Assembly (NCBI GenBank): GCA_963735025.1
Contig: CAVTJG010000009.1
Location: 1,922,001-1,986,000 of the forward strand
Source of the DNA: JAABRB01 sp963735025
GTDB taxonomy: Bacteria > Pseudomonadota > Gammaproteobacteria > Burkholderiales > SG8-39
DNA length: 64,000 nt
Direction of reading: 5' to 3'
Under the pieces are notes generated by a model. That model saw only the letters and a program-made list of their open reading frames with translations, was not told the origin of the DNA and did no database searches. The translations under genes and the position numbers were made by a program. Below are positions 35,539 through 44,550 of this stretch, in pieces. Numbering within the stretch: the first letter of the stretch is position 1; every line of letters starts with the position of its first letter.

Positions 35539-35775
35539 ATGTACGCAGTCGTGTTCAAGGCAGATAGCGTTCCGGTGTGCGTCAGGGTGGAAGGCGTAAC
35601 TCCGGATCCTGTCGTCACCTGGAAGAACGAAGAGGCGGCGCGCGCGTTCATCAACGAGAAGGGGATGGGCGACGACTTCGAGCCCACCGCGGTGGATGAC
35701 GCGAGTCTCGAGCGAATCGCGCAAGCGCTCGGCGTCGCGGCCGAGCGACTCACGCTGGAGCCCTATCCTGGCTGA
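35539..35775 (+). CDS. Small conserved hypothetical protein
   Basis: 78 residues from ATG 35539 with AGGAGG five bases before. Starts MYAVVFKADSVPVCVRVEG, followed by an acidic alpha segment; cytosolic, no known domain that I recognise. The strong ribosome site and codon usage support a real gene. Nothing around it suggests a role. Confidence 0.6.
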   Translation: MYAVVFKADSVPVCVRVEGVTPDPVVTWKNEEAARAFINEKGMGDDFEPTAVDDASLERIAQALGVAAERLTLEPYPG

Positions 35776-35891
35776 GGCGTGATGCTCTGGCCTGGGCGGG
35801 GCCCACCTCGCCAGATGTAACGCCCGGCGCCGAAGCACATGGCGTAGCATGCCGTGAACGCAATCGGCAGGCGGTTGTCAGAGCGGACGGC

Positions 35892-37085
35892 ATGGATACC
35901 CTCACTCGCACACTGAGCGGAGCGCTACTCGCGATCGCGCTGCTGGTGCCGGCAACGTCGTTTCCGGCTGAATGCGTTTCGCGCGGTACGTGGAGCGCAC
36001 CCGGGCCTGCGGGGTTGCGACCGCTCGCGGCCAAGACGCTGATCGGTGATCTCGCGCATCGGTCGGTCGTGCTGCTCGGAGAGCGGCACGACAGCGCGGA
36101 GCATCACCGCTGGCAACTTCAGGTGATCGCCGCACTTCACGCCGCCCGGCCCGACATGGTGATCGGGCTCGAGATGTTTCCACGCCGCGCGCAGCCGGCC
36201 CTCGATCGCTGGATTGCCGGCGCGGTGAGCGAGTCGGAATTTCTGCGCGAGAGCGACTGGCGCGAAGTCTGGCAGATGGATCCGCAGCTCTACCTGCCGA
36301 TCTTGCATTTCGCGCGCATGAACGATGTTCCGCTGATCGCGCTCAATGTCGATCGCAAGCTGACGCGCGCGGTGAGCCAGCAGGGGTTCGATGCGGTACC
36401 CGTGCAGGATCGCGAGGGCATCGCGCGGCCTGCCGCACCCAGCGCACCCTATGTCGAATTCCTGCACGAGATCTTTGTCGAGCACGGACGCGACGAGCGA
36501 GCGCGCGCTTCGGCGGCGGATTCGGCGCTGGATGATCCCGCGTTCAGGCACTTCGTGGAAAGCCAGCTCGTCTGGGATCGCGCCATGGCGCAAGGCATCG
36601 CTGCCGCGCTCGCGCGCAAACCCGCACCGCTCGTCGTTGGCGTGATGGGTGGCGGGCACATCGCGAACCGGTACGGCGTTCCGCACCAGCTCGCGTCGCT
36701 GGGTGTCAGCGACGCGGCGGTCCTCCTCCCATGGGACAGCGGGAGCGACTGCGATCGTCTGATCGCGGGCTATGCCGATGCGGTATTCGGTGTTGCAGAG
36801 GCGCCGGCCGCGCCGGCCCGAAAGCGCCAGCGGCTCGGCGTGGCCCTGGAGCCTGCGGCAGGCGGAGCGCGCATCGTCCGGGTCGAAGCAGGCAGCGTCG
36901 CCGAGTCGACCGGGCTGCGCGCCGGCGACACGATCATCGAGGTCGCGGGCTTGCCGGCAAAGCAGCCCGGCGATGTGGCCCGGGTCGTGCAAAGACACGC
37001 CCCTGGAACCTGGCTGCCACTCAAGGTGAAGCGCGGCGGGGACGCGATCGAGCTCGTCGCCAAGTTTCCGCCGCTCGAGCAGTGA
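35892..37085 (+). CDS. ChaN-family heme-binding-like protein with C-terminal PDZ domain
   Basis: 397 residues: signal peptide (about 1-26), ChaN/EreA-like domain (VVLLGERHDSAEHH, VIGLEMFPRR, VGVMGGGHIANRYGVP), then a PDZ-like domain (about 310-395: LGVALEPAAGGARIV, GLRAGDTIIEVAG). ChaN proteins bind heme or iron at the cell surface. The PDZ may bind the downstream peptidase, whose GTG overlaps this stop. Confidence 0.85.
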   Translation: MDTLTRTLSGALLAIALLVPATSFPAECVSRGTWSAPGPAGLRPLAAKTLIGDLAHRSVVLLGERHDSAEHHRWQLQVIAALHAARPDMVIGLEMFPRRAQPALDRWIAGAVSESEFLRESDWREVWQMDPQLYLPILHFARMNDVPLIALNVDRKLTRAVSQQGFDAVPVQDREGIARPAAPSAPYVEFLHEIFVEHGRDERARASAADSALDDPAFRHFVESQLVWDRAMAQGIAAALARKPAPLVVGVMGGGHIANRYGVPHQLASLGVSDAAVLLPWDSGSDCDRLIAGYADAVFGVAEAPAAPARKRQRLGVALEPAAGGARIVRVEAGSVAESTGLRAGDTIIEVAGLPAKQPGDVARVVQRHAPGTWLPLKVKRGGDAIELVAKFPPLEQ

Positions 37086-39106
37086 AGGCACTGGCGGCCT
37101 CGATCGCGTGGACGATCGCTGCGGCGGTGTGGCCCGCAGTAGCGGCGGGGCCTGCCGTGGCGCAGCCCGTGCACCACGATATCGTGGTGCATCTCGAGCC
37201 CGCGACTCGCACGATCGAGGCGACCGCGCTGATTTCCGTCAAATCGCCTGCTGCTACCTCGATCGCGCTGGCGAGCTCGCTCGCCGCCGATCTCATCCTG
37301 GTGGATGGCGAGCCGCTCGCGGCCCGCGGCGTGGAGCGCGGAGCACTGCGTGTGTGGTCGATCCCCGCGCGGACCGGCGGGCATGTCGTCGAGATCCGCT
37401 GGCGCGGCGTACTGAAGCCGACCGACCTTTCCCTGGATCATCGCGGCACGCTCGGCCGTCCGATCGCCGCAAGCGGGCCGGACGGGACTTTTCTGCCTGC
37501 CGGCAGCTACTGGTACCCGATGGTCGTGGATTCTCTCGGCAGCTACCGGGTCGTGGTCGATCTGCCGGCCGGGCAGCGCGGCATCGTGGCGGGTCGGCTG
37601 GTCGAAGAGACGTTCGCGAACGGGCGTGTGCGCGCCGTGTTCGAGTTCGGGCATCCCGCCGACGGCATCGACTTGATGGCGGGACCGTACCGGGTCGCAA
37701 CGCGCGCGGTGCGCACGGCACGCGGTAGTGACGTGACGCTTCGCACCTACTTCCACCCCGATATCGCCGCGCTGGCGGACGGCTACCTCGACTCGGTGCA
37801 ACGCTATCTTGACCTGTACGAGGCGCAAATCGGGCCCTATCCGTTCACCGAGTTCAGCATCGTGTCGAGCCCCACGCCGACCGGGTTCGGCATGCCTACC
37901 CTGACATACCTGGGCGAAGGCGTGCTGCGCCTGCCATTCATTCGCAACACGTCGCTCGGCCACGAAGTGCTTCACAACTGGTGGGGCAACGGCGTGTATC
38001 CGGACGTCGCGAGCGGAAACTGGTCGGAAGGATTGACCACGTTCATGGCGGACTACGCGTACCGGGAGCAGGCGGGCGCCGACGCGGCGCGCGAGATGCG
38101 GCTCGGCTGGCTGCGCGATCTTGCCGCGGTGCCGCCGGGGCAGGACCGCCCGCTCAATGCCTTCACTTCCCGCACGCACGGCACGTCGCAGATCGTCGGC
38201 TACAACAAGTCGGCGATGCTCTTTCTCATGCTGCGCGACATGCTCGGCACGGAGACTTTCGAACGCGCCCTGCGCCGATTCTGGAACGAGCAGAAGTTTC
38301 GCGTCGCCGGGTGGCGCGATCTCCAGGGGGCGTTCGAGGCCGAGTCCGGACGTGCGCTCGCACCGTTCTTCGCGCAGTGGCTCGAGCGGCCGGGCTTGCC
38401 CGCTCTGCGGATCGCGGAGGCCGGTCGCGTCGCTTCGGGTCGCACACATCGCGTGCAGTTCACGCTGGCCCAGGGCGCGCAGGCGTACGCACTGCGCGTG
38501 CCTGTTCGCGTGCAGACGGAACGAGGCAATGAGATGCATACGGTTGAGCTGACGCGCGATCGGCAGGTGTTCGAATTCGAGGTGCAGGCGCGCCCGACGA
38601 AGCTGATCCTCGACCCTGATTTTCGTGTACTGCGCAGGCTCGACCCGGTGGAGCTGCCCCCGATCCTGCGGCAGACGATGGTGGCGCCGGCGGCCGCCGT
38701 GGCGCTCGCCGTCCCGGCGGCAGATTGGGCGCCGTCCGCCAGGCGGCTGGCCGAGCGATTGCTCGATGCCACACCGGTAATTCTGGGTGACGGCGCCGCA
38801 CCACCGCGCGATGTAGCGCTCATGGTGGTTGGGCGACACGCAGAGGTGGATGCGTTCCTGGCGCGCAACGGCCTGCCGGCGCGCCCGCAAAATCTCGCGG
38901 GAAATGGCTCCGCGCAAGTCTGGGCGGCGGCGCGGCCAGGTGGCTCGCCGCTTCTGGTCGTGTCCGCGGGTGAACCCGAATCGCTGGAAGCGGTCGCGGA
39001 GTTCGCGCCGCATTACGGGCGCCAGAGCTTCCTGGTGTTCGGCGGGCGGCGCGTCGTCGCGCGGGGTGTATGGCCCGGTTCGGCGCGCGAGTGGGTGCTC
39101 GACTAA
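37082..39106 (+). CDS. M1-family-like zinc metallopeptidase, exported
   Basis: 674 residues from GTG 37082, overlapping the ChaN stop. Signal peptide (about 1-28), beta-sandwich N-domain, then the zinc site HEVLHNWWGN (HExxH) with third ligand Glu in NWSEGLTTF, 18 residues on. Aminopeptidase N-like, though the usual GxMEN exopeptidase motif is replaced by GFGMPTLTYL, so it may be an endo- or specialised peptidase. The C-terminal 200 residues are unlike the family. Confidence 0.8.
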   Translation: MKALAASIAWTIAAAVWPAVAAGPAVAQPVHHDIVVHLEPATRTIEATALISVKSPAATSIALASSLAADLILVDGEPLAARGVERGALRVWSIPARTGGHVVEIRWRGVLKPTDLSLDHRGTLGRPIAASGPDGTFLPAGSYWYPMVVDSLGSYRVVVDLPAGQRGIVAGRLVEETFANGRVRAVFEFGHPADGIDLMAGPYRVATRAVRTARGSDVTLRTYFHPDIAALADGYLDSVQRYLDLYEAQIGPYPFTEFSIVSSPTPTGFGMPTLTYLGEGVLRLPFIRNTSLGHEVLHNWWGNGVYPDVASGNWSEGLTTFMADYAYREQAGADAAREMRLGWLRDLAAVPPGQDRPLNAFTSRTHGTSQIVGYNKSAMLFLMLRDMLGTETFERALRRFWNEQKFRVAGWRDLQGAFEAESGRALAPFFAQWLERPGLPALRIAEAGRVASGRTHRVQFTLAQGAQAYALRVPVRVQTERGNEMHTVELTRDRQVFEFEVQARPTKLILDPDFRVLRRLDPVELPPILRQTMVAPAAAVALAVPAADWAPSARRLAERLLDATPVILGDGAAPPRDVALMVVGRHAEVDAFLARNGLPARPQNLAGNGSAQVWAAARPGGSPLLVVSAGEPESLEAVAEFAPHYGRQSFLVFGGRRVVARGVWPGSAREWVLD

Positions 39107-39212
39107 CCTCCCAGGGGGTGGCAGAAATACCGCGTAACCATCGGATTTAACAATTTTTTTAAGATTCAATCCGCCGCAATCGATGCGCACAAGGCATGAT
39201 CCCGGGTGTAAC

Positions 39213-40029
39213 ATGAGCAACTATCAGAACACTGGGGCCGTCGCCGAGACGGCCCGCGCGGAGATGGAACGGCCGGGCCATATCACGGATATGTCCGACA
39301 CTTCGAGCGACGATCTGAACGATTTGGACGAGACGGCGACCACGTCCGTCGAGGAACTGCTCGGAGTCATCGCGGAGCTGAGTGAGCGTGTCATGCGACT
39401 CGAGCGCGCGATGGTGATGCTGCTTGCCGAGAATCACGCGAACGTTGCGGTCGAATCGGTGCAGTCCGGGAACGAGCCGCCGCAACCACGCGAGGAACAA
39501 CGCGCCGCACGGGTGCCGGAATCTGCCCGCGCGGCAGCTTCGCGACCGCTGCCGCCGCGCGGTGCTCGCCCCCGTATCCTCGCGGCCGGTTGCCGAAACG
39601 CTCACCACGACGGACTTCGATCTTCCGTCGCACCAGTGGGGCGCCGAAGGGCTCACGGAAAAGTCGTACAGCAGCACCGGTCCCCTCACGCCCATCCAGC
39701 ACTCGGACTATCCCGAGATCAGCGTCCCGAAGGAAGAGCCGGTGGCGACCGCGCCAAAGCGCACCGGCCCACCTGAGCGTGTGATCGTGCGGGCCGCGAT
39801 CGAGGGCTATCCGCACATCATCGAATCGATCTGCCTCATGTGGGGCGGCCGCGAAGCCGACGCTTATCTCAGCCGGCTGGTGATCGATACGCGCGGTGGC
39901 CGCAAGGGTTTTCCACGCGATGTGATGGACGAGCTCCTCATCCTCGTCGAAGTCTGCACGATCAAGTCCGGGCTCAAGCCCGACTTCACGCCCTTCGATC
40001 GTGACCGGGCGCGCGAGCGCGAAGGCTAG
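39213..40029 (+). CDS. Conserved hypothetical protein, frameshifted
   Basis: The N-terminal acidic region (MSNYQNTGAVAETARAEMER, then a heptad-rich segment VEELLGVIAELSERVMRLE that may form a coiled coil) is in one frame. The C-terminal part (SYSSTGPLTPIQHSDYPE, IIESICLMWGGREADAYL, DTRGGRKGFPRDVMDEL) is in the next. One extra base near 39560 (gcgcggtgctcgccccc) joins them, about 271 residues. The C-terminal WGGxEADxYLxxLxIDTRGGRxGFP block occurs in other betaproteobacterial hypotheticals. Function unknown. The stop codon lies inside an inverted repeat. Confidence 0.55.
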
Positions 40030-40152
40030 GGAAACTCTGATCGAGTCATCCCCGCCCACGCGGGGATTCAGTTGGCCTTTGGGCGGACTCGGACTGGATT
40101 CCCGCATTCGCGGGAATGACGGGCAACTTCAGAGCTTCCCTAGCCTTCGCGC
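40017..40152. repeat. 136-bp element with 24-bp terminal inverted repeats and two inner hairpins
   Basis: Left end 40017-40040 and right end 40129-40152 are inverted copies with one mismatch in 24. Inside are two 8-bp stems, ATCCCCGC-ccac-GCGGGGAT (40048-40067) and ATTCCCGC-attc-GCGGGAAT (40098-40117), which are themselves related. The inner ATTCCCGC-GCGGGAATGAC palindrome is a common dispersed repeat in proteobacteria. The left repeat contains the stop codon of the preceding gene, so the unit may be a MITE that inserted at the gene end, or a large terminator cruciform. Confidence 0.75.
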
Positions 40153-40215
40153 TTACGCGCACGGTAATTCGGAACTCGATCTTCGGAGCCGGCGAAATGT
40201 ACGAGCTGTGAAGGG

Positions 40216-40677
40216 TCAGCTCAGGCGCAGCCGGTCGACGAACGTCACGACCCGCGGCGACGTGCCGGACTGCACCAGCGCGAAGTAGACCGCTTCACCG
40301 TCGCCGAGGCGGCGTCCGTGGAACAGCAGCTCCATGATTCCCGAGCCGACCGCGCTGCCGGCGTCGTGGAGATCGCGCAGGAACGATTGCATCGAATCCG
40401 GAAACTGGTCGAAGCGGCCCATGCCTGCGTACACGCGCATGTCCTCCACGGCGACCGGGTTCACTCCGAATCCTTTCACGAACTGCTTGTTGCGGATGAA
40501 GGGGCGCTGGGTCCCCTCGATGGCGAGCCGAGGTCGCGGCAGGGCCGCCGGCGAGCGCGGTTGTTCGTCGTGCGAGGTTTCCTCCCGCCATAGCGCCTGG
40601 ACTTGCTCGAAGTGATGCGAGTCGAGCTTCCACACGATGTAGACCATGACCCCGAGGATCAGCAGAATTTCCAGCAT
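40216..40677 (-). CDS. Membrane-anchored protein of unknown function
   Basis: 153 residues from ATG 40677 (GGAGG five bases upstream). One N-terminal helix (LEILLILGVMVYIVWKLDSHHF), then a cytosolic or periplasmic domain with FIRNKQFVKGFGVNP, VYAGMGRFDQFPDSM and LVQSGTSPRVVTFVDRL. I cannot name the family with certainty; the layout resembles Tim44-like or small stress proteins. Confidence 0.6.
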   Translation of the reverse strand: MLEILLILGVMVYIVWKLDSHHFEQVQALWREETSHDEQPRSPAALPRPRLAIEGTQRPFIRNKQFVKGFGVNPVAVEDMRVYAGMGRFDQFPDSMQSFLRDLHDAGSAVGSGIMELLFHGRRLGDGEAVYFALVQSGTSPRVVTFVDRLRLS

Positions 40678-41086
40678 TGGCGCCTCCCGAGTGCCTTTGC
40701 GCCGACACTGTCGGCGCGACTGGGCATGGAGACGCAACAAGCACGCCACATCCCGGTGCCCGGTCACGCCGATCCCCCGAGGCGTGACGGACTTTGCAAG
40801 CCGAGGGGCCGGACTGTGCAATAGGTCGCATCGGGTCGGACGGCGGGTCGCAAGGGACGGCGTGCTCGGGTCATTGTGCGGCGCGGTACGCTCAGGCCAC
40901 ACCTCGAAATGCGTCGATCCCGACGACGGCTATTGTCCGACTTGTCGACAGCATTACCCCGATCCTGGCCCGGCCAGGTACATCTCCGGCGGATTCCGTC
41001 ACCTGCTAGAGTCGCCAACTGGTGCGGTCAGGGCGTGCGCGGACGACGGCAAACGGGCGATTCGCGCACACACGAGGAGAATCCGG
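40678..41086. other. Intergenic stretch of 409 bases, nothing recognised
   Basis: Divergent region between the anchored unknown (minus) and the oxidoreductase (plus). Open frames here overlap each other on both strands, as expected at this GC content, and none has a convincing start or family resemblance. CACGAGGAGAATCCGG just before 41087 is the ribosome site of the next gene. No FNR box or clear hairpin was seen. Confidence 0.5.
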
Positions 41087-42112
41087 ATGCCAGAACGGGC
41101 ACGCGTCAACTACCAGGTGTTGCTCAAGGCCCGGCCGGCGGCGATTCCTGACGCCGAGCACTTCGAGATCGTCGAGCGTCCGGTGCCCACGATCGGCGAC
41201 GGCCAGATTCTCGTCCGGAACCGCTACCTCTCCGTGGATCCCGCGATGCGCGGCTGGGTCAGCGCCGTCGCGAACTACTCGGAGCCGGTCGCAATCGGCG
41301 CAGTGATGCGCTCGCTTGCTGCAGGTCGGGTCGAGGAGTCCAAGCATCCCGAATTCCGGCCCGGCGATCTCGTCACCGGGTGGTTCGGGTGGCAAGACTA
41401 TGCCGCCGTTGATTCGCGCGCGGTGGAAAGTCGCGTCACCGAAACCGATCTGCCCCTCTCGGCGGCGCTTGGCGTCCTTGGTCTGAACGGAATTACCGCG
41501 TATTTCGGATTGCTCGACGTCTGCCAGGTCAGACCAGGCGACACGGTGGTCGTGTCGACCGCTGCGGGTGCGGTGGGATCCTGCGTCGGCCAGATCGCGA
41601 AGGTCAAGGGGTGCAGGACGGTCGGCATCGCGGGTGGTGCGCAAAAGGTGCAATTGTGCCGGGAAGAATTCGGATACGACGTCGCAATCGACTACAAGCG
41701 CGACGATCTCGATGCTGCGCTCGCCGCCGCGTGCCCCGATGGAGTCGATGTCTACTACGACAACACCGCGGGCGCGATCAGCGACGCGGTCTACCGCTGC
41801 TTGCGAGTCGGGGCACGGGTCGCGATATGCGGCACGGCATCGATCCAGAGCTGGGATCCGGTACCGCAGGGGCCGCGAATCGAGCGCCATTTGCTGGTGA
41901 AGCGCGCGCGCGTCCAGGGCTTCGTGATCTTCGACTACGCATCGCGGTTCGCCGAGGCGCGTGCCGCGCTCGCGCAATGGGTGCGCAGCGGTGCGATCCG
42001 CTATCGTGAGGACATTCTCGAGGGCATCGATCGTGCCCCCGGCGCGATCGCCGGCCTCTACCGGGGCGAGAATCTCGGCAAGCGATTGATCCGTATCGCA
42101 CCGGACGGCTGA
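41087..42112 (+). CDS. NADPH-dependent medium-chain oxidoreductase (CurA/LTB4-dehydrogenase type)
   Basis: 341 residues from ATG 41087 (GAGGAG upstream). MDR fold without zinc ligands: RYLSVDPAMRGW near residue 50, AAGAVGSCVGQIAK for the cofactor, YYDNTAGAISDAV, and MDR-type IFDYASRF. These reduce the double bond of alpha,beta-enones. Substrate unknown. Confidence 0.88.
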   Translation: MPERARVNYQVLLKARPAAIPDAEHFEIVERPVPTIGDGQILVRNRYLSVDPAMRGWVSAVANYSEPVAIGAVMRSLAAGRVEESKHPEFRPGDLVTGWFGWQDYAAVDSRAVESRVTETDLPLSAALGVLGLNGITAYFGLLDVCQVRPGDTVVVSTAAGAVGSCVGQIAKVKGCRTVGIAGGAQKVQLCREEFGYDVAIDYKRDDLDAALAAACPDGVDVYYDNTAGAISDAVYRCLRVGARVAICGTASIQSWDPVPQGPRIERHLLVKRARVQGFVIFDYASRFAEARAALAQWVRSGAIRYREDILEGIDRAPGAIAGLYRGENLGKRLIRIAPDG

Positions 42113-42160
42113 AGAATGCGACCGTTGATGCCTGTTGCTGGGTACGGGAGAGAGGACAGA

Positions 42161-42265
42161 GTGACTGAGCCGGTCAAGCGAACAGGCGGCTGCGCATGCG
42201 GCGCGGTTCGTTACGAGACTCGCGGAGATCCGGTCCGGATCTCCATGAAGGAGGTGTCTGCATGA
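42161..42265 (+). pseudogene. N-terminal remnant of a GFA (glutathione-dependent formaldehyde-activating) family gene
   Basis: GTG 42161 to TGA 42263-42265 gives only 34 residues: VTEPVKRTGGCACGAVRYET, then GDPVRISMKEVSA. The GGCxCGAVRYE motif is the zinc-binding start of GFA-family proteins, normally 120-190 residues. The rest is absent and the next gene's ATG overlaps the stop, so this looks like a truncated relic. A chance match is possible given its length. Confidence 0.5.
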
Positions 42266-42636
42266 TCGACCATGAACTGTTGCGCGAAGAGGGTGTGCTG
42301 ATCGTCACGCCGCGGGGTTCACTGCAGGCGGCTGATTTCGAGAATCTCGCCCGCGAGGTGGACCCTTACATCGCGGAGCGGGGGAACCTCGCCGGACTCA
42401 TGATCTACGTGGAGTCCTTTCCAGGCTGGAAGGACTTCGCCGGCCTGGTCTCGCATCTCCGGTTCGTCAGGGATCACCACCGGAAAATCGGCAAGGTCGC
42501 CGCCGTGACGGACAGCGGATTCCTGTCCATCGCGCCGCGCATCGCCCAGCATTTCGTTCACGCCGACGTGCGCCATTTCCCGTACGCGGATCGGGCGCAG
42601 GCGCTCGCGTGGCTTGAGGAACGTACGTCGTCGTAG
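42262..42636 (+). CDS. SpoIIAA-like protein
   Basis: 124 residues from ATG 42262, ribosome site GAAGGAGGTG upstream. LIVTPRGSLQAADFENLA, GLMIYVESFPGWKDF, VAAVTDSGFLS and VRHFPYADRAQALAWLEE match the STAS-related SpoIIAA-like family, small cytosolic proteins of unclear role. Probably in one unit with MAPEG downstream. Confidence 0.85.
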   Translation: MIDHELLREEGVLIVTPRGSLQAADFENLAREVDPYIAERGNLAGLMIYVESFPGWKDFAGLVSHLRFVRDHHRKIGKVAAVTDSGFLSIAPRIAQHFVHADVRHFPYADRAQALAWLEERTSS

Positions 42637-42684
42637 AGCAGTACGTAGCAGTCCCAAACCGGAACGTGAAAGGAGGGCAGCACG

Positions 42685-43074
42685 ATGAGCATGGAACTCA
42701 AGTACCTCGCATGGACGGCGCTGCTTACGGGCCTGATGTGGATTCCCTACGTACTCAACATGATCATGGTCCGGGGGCTCGTCGACGCGGTCGGCTACCC
42801 GGATAATCCCAGGCCCCTTGCGCCGTGGGCGACACGGATGAAGGCGGCGCACTACAACGCCATCGAGAATCTGGTGGTGTTCGCGGCGCTCGTGCTGATC
42901 GCGGATGCGATGAACGTCAGGAACGAAGCGACCGCGGCGGCCTGCGCAACGTACTTCTGGGCGCGGCTCGTGCATCTGCTGGTCTACACTTTCGGGATCC
43001 CGTGGCTGCGCACGCTCGCGTTCGTAGTCGGGTTCGTATGTCAAATGGTTCTAGCCTGGCGGATCCTAGCGTAG
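42685..43074 (+). CDS. MAPEG-family membrane protein
   Basis: 129 residues, four helices. The PLAPWATRMKAAHYNAIENL motif with NAIENLVVF is the glutathione/heme-site signature of MAPEG proteins, which are glutathione transferases or peroxidases in membranes. AAAGGAGGGCAGCACG precedes ATG 42685. Confidence 0.85.
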   Translation: MSMELKYLAWTALLTGLMWIPYVLNMIMVRGLVDAVGYPDNPRPLAPWATRMKAAHYNAIENLVVFAALVLIADAMNVRNEATAAACATYFWARLVHLLVYTFGIPWLRTLAFVVGFVCQMVLAWRILA

Positions 43075-43251
43075 GCGGGGACCCTCCGATGTCCTGCGCG
43101 TGACGCGGGTCCTGTTTCCATGCCGGCGCGCGCTCCTTTCGCCGCGCGAATCTTGCTAGACTGGCGCGAACCCTTCATCGGCCTTATCGGCCTTCAGTGC
43201 GCGGACGGTCGGTCCGGATCGTCCGGTTGGAAGCAAGCAGGGAGAACAATC

Positions 43252-43842
43252 ATGGATATGGAGCCTTCGAATCCCGTCGCGGAAAAGGAACTGCGGCAGG
43301 CCCTTCGCGTCGAGGTGTATCGACGTCTGCTCTCGAGCTATTTCATCTCCACACTCGCCGTTGCGGGGCTGATCCTGCTGCCGAGCATCCTTGCGCACGC
43401 GCGCAGAGGATGGGAGCCGCCGCTCGACCTGCCGATACTCGTGTTCGTTGCGCTCTTCGGCGTAATGGGCGCGTTCTTCAGCGCGTTGATGCGGCTCTAT
43501 CGGCTCGAGGGCATGTCCCGTGCGCTCACGAGCGAGGACCTGCGTCGCCTGCGCAGTCCCTACCTGGTGCTTTATTCGCTCATCCCGCCCATCGCGGGGG
43601 CGATCGGCGCACTGGTGCTCTATCTCGCCATTGCCGCGGGAATCGTGTCGGGCGCGGCATTGCAGACGTTCGCGTGCGTCGCCCCGCGCGAAGCGTGCGA
43701 CGGCTTCGCCGGCTTCCTCTCCTACGCACCTGCAACTGCGCAGGACTACGCCAAGGCGCTCGTCTGGGGATTCATCGCAGGATTTTCCGAGCGGTTCGTT
43801 CCGGATGCGTTGCGCCGCATGGCGAGGCGAGACGACGACTGA
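43252..43842 (+). CDS. Four-helix membrane protein, unknown
   Basis: 196 residues from ATG 43252 (AGGGAGA upstream). Helices about 30-50, 64-85, 112-140 and 160-185, plus a Cys pair (FACVAPREACDGF) in one loop, possibly a disulfide. I recognise no family. Neighbours give no clue. Confidence 0.65.
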   Translation: MDMEPSNPVAEKELRQALRVEVYRRLLSSYFISTLAVAGLILLPSILAHARRGWEPPLDLPILVFVALFGVMGAFFSALMRLYRLEGMSRALTSEDLRRLRSPYLVLYSLIPPIAGAIGALVLYLAIAAGIVSGAALQTFACVAPREACDGFAGFLSYAPATAQDYAKALVWGFIAGFSERFVPDALRRMARRDDD

Positions 43843-43972
43843 CATGCGCGAATCGTGCGCGCGAGCGAGTCCGGCAAGACGGTCGCCCATTTGCGTTGCA
43901 GACGTTTGAATCTCAGAGCGTGCGGATAGCCGATCCGACGGCTTCGGTGCCGACCAGCGGGGGCTGACCGAC

Positions 43973-44455
43973 ATGGCTTCAGGATTCCACGGCAAGCGGG
44001 TCGTGGCGTTTCTTTTCGGCACGGGATGGTGGGTGCCGTGGCATGCGCTCATCACGCTGCTCCTGCTGCCCTTCGTGGCAGTCGCAGTCTGGCTGGTCGA
44101 CTTTCAGCCTGGCGGGGGCCAGCAGGGGGGCGACGTGATGGCGGGATTGCTGCTCTTCTTCGTGCTGGGCGAAGCGCCCGTGACTCTGGTGCATGCAATG
44201 CTCTTCGCCTGGATGCTTCCGGATCGAGAGCCGGGCCAGCTGCTCAAGTTTGTGGCGATGTGGGCGGTCGCGTTCGCGGTGTTCACGGCAGTTCTCTGGT
44301 CCATGGTCGAAATCTCCGCGTATTCGGCCGTCGGTTCTGCGGGGCGCATTGCGTGGATGGTGCTTGCGATCGCCCTCGTGGCGGCGCTCCACGGCGCGGG
44401 GCTCCTGGTGCTGCACCGATTCAGGCGCTGGCGCGCCGCCGGTGGCGTTTTTTAG
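43973..44455 (+). CDS. Membrane protein, unknown
   Basis: 160 residues, four hydrophobic segments (about 20-42, 58-82, 93-112, 125-147) and an Arg-rich C-terminal tail HRFRRWRA. ATG 43973 follows ACCGAC, a weak ribosome site. No family recognised. Convergent with creD. Confidence 0.6.
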   Translation: MASGFHGKRVVAFLFGTGWWVPWHALITLLLLPFVAVAVWLVDFQPGGGQQGGDVMAGLLLFFVLGEAPVTLVHAMLFAWMLPDREPGQLLKFVAMWAVAFAVFTAVLWSMVEISAYSAVGSAGRIAWMVLAIALVAALHGAGLLVLHRFRRWRAAGGVF

Positions 44456-44550
44456 CGCAGCCTGGAGAGAACGTCGCCGGCCGGGACGGCGACCTTCCCG
44501 TGATCGAGGGTGCGCATGTGGGCCTGCCCCCCTCGCAGCGTGACAACTCG

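Noticed and set aside
40764..41018. Minus-strand open frame in the 40678-41086 gap as a gene
   Set aside because: Arg-rich, no start signal, no family resemblance, overlaps equal-sized frames on the other strand.
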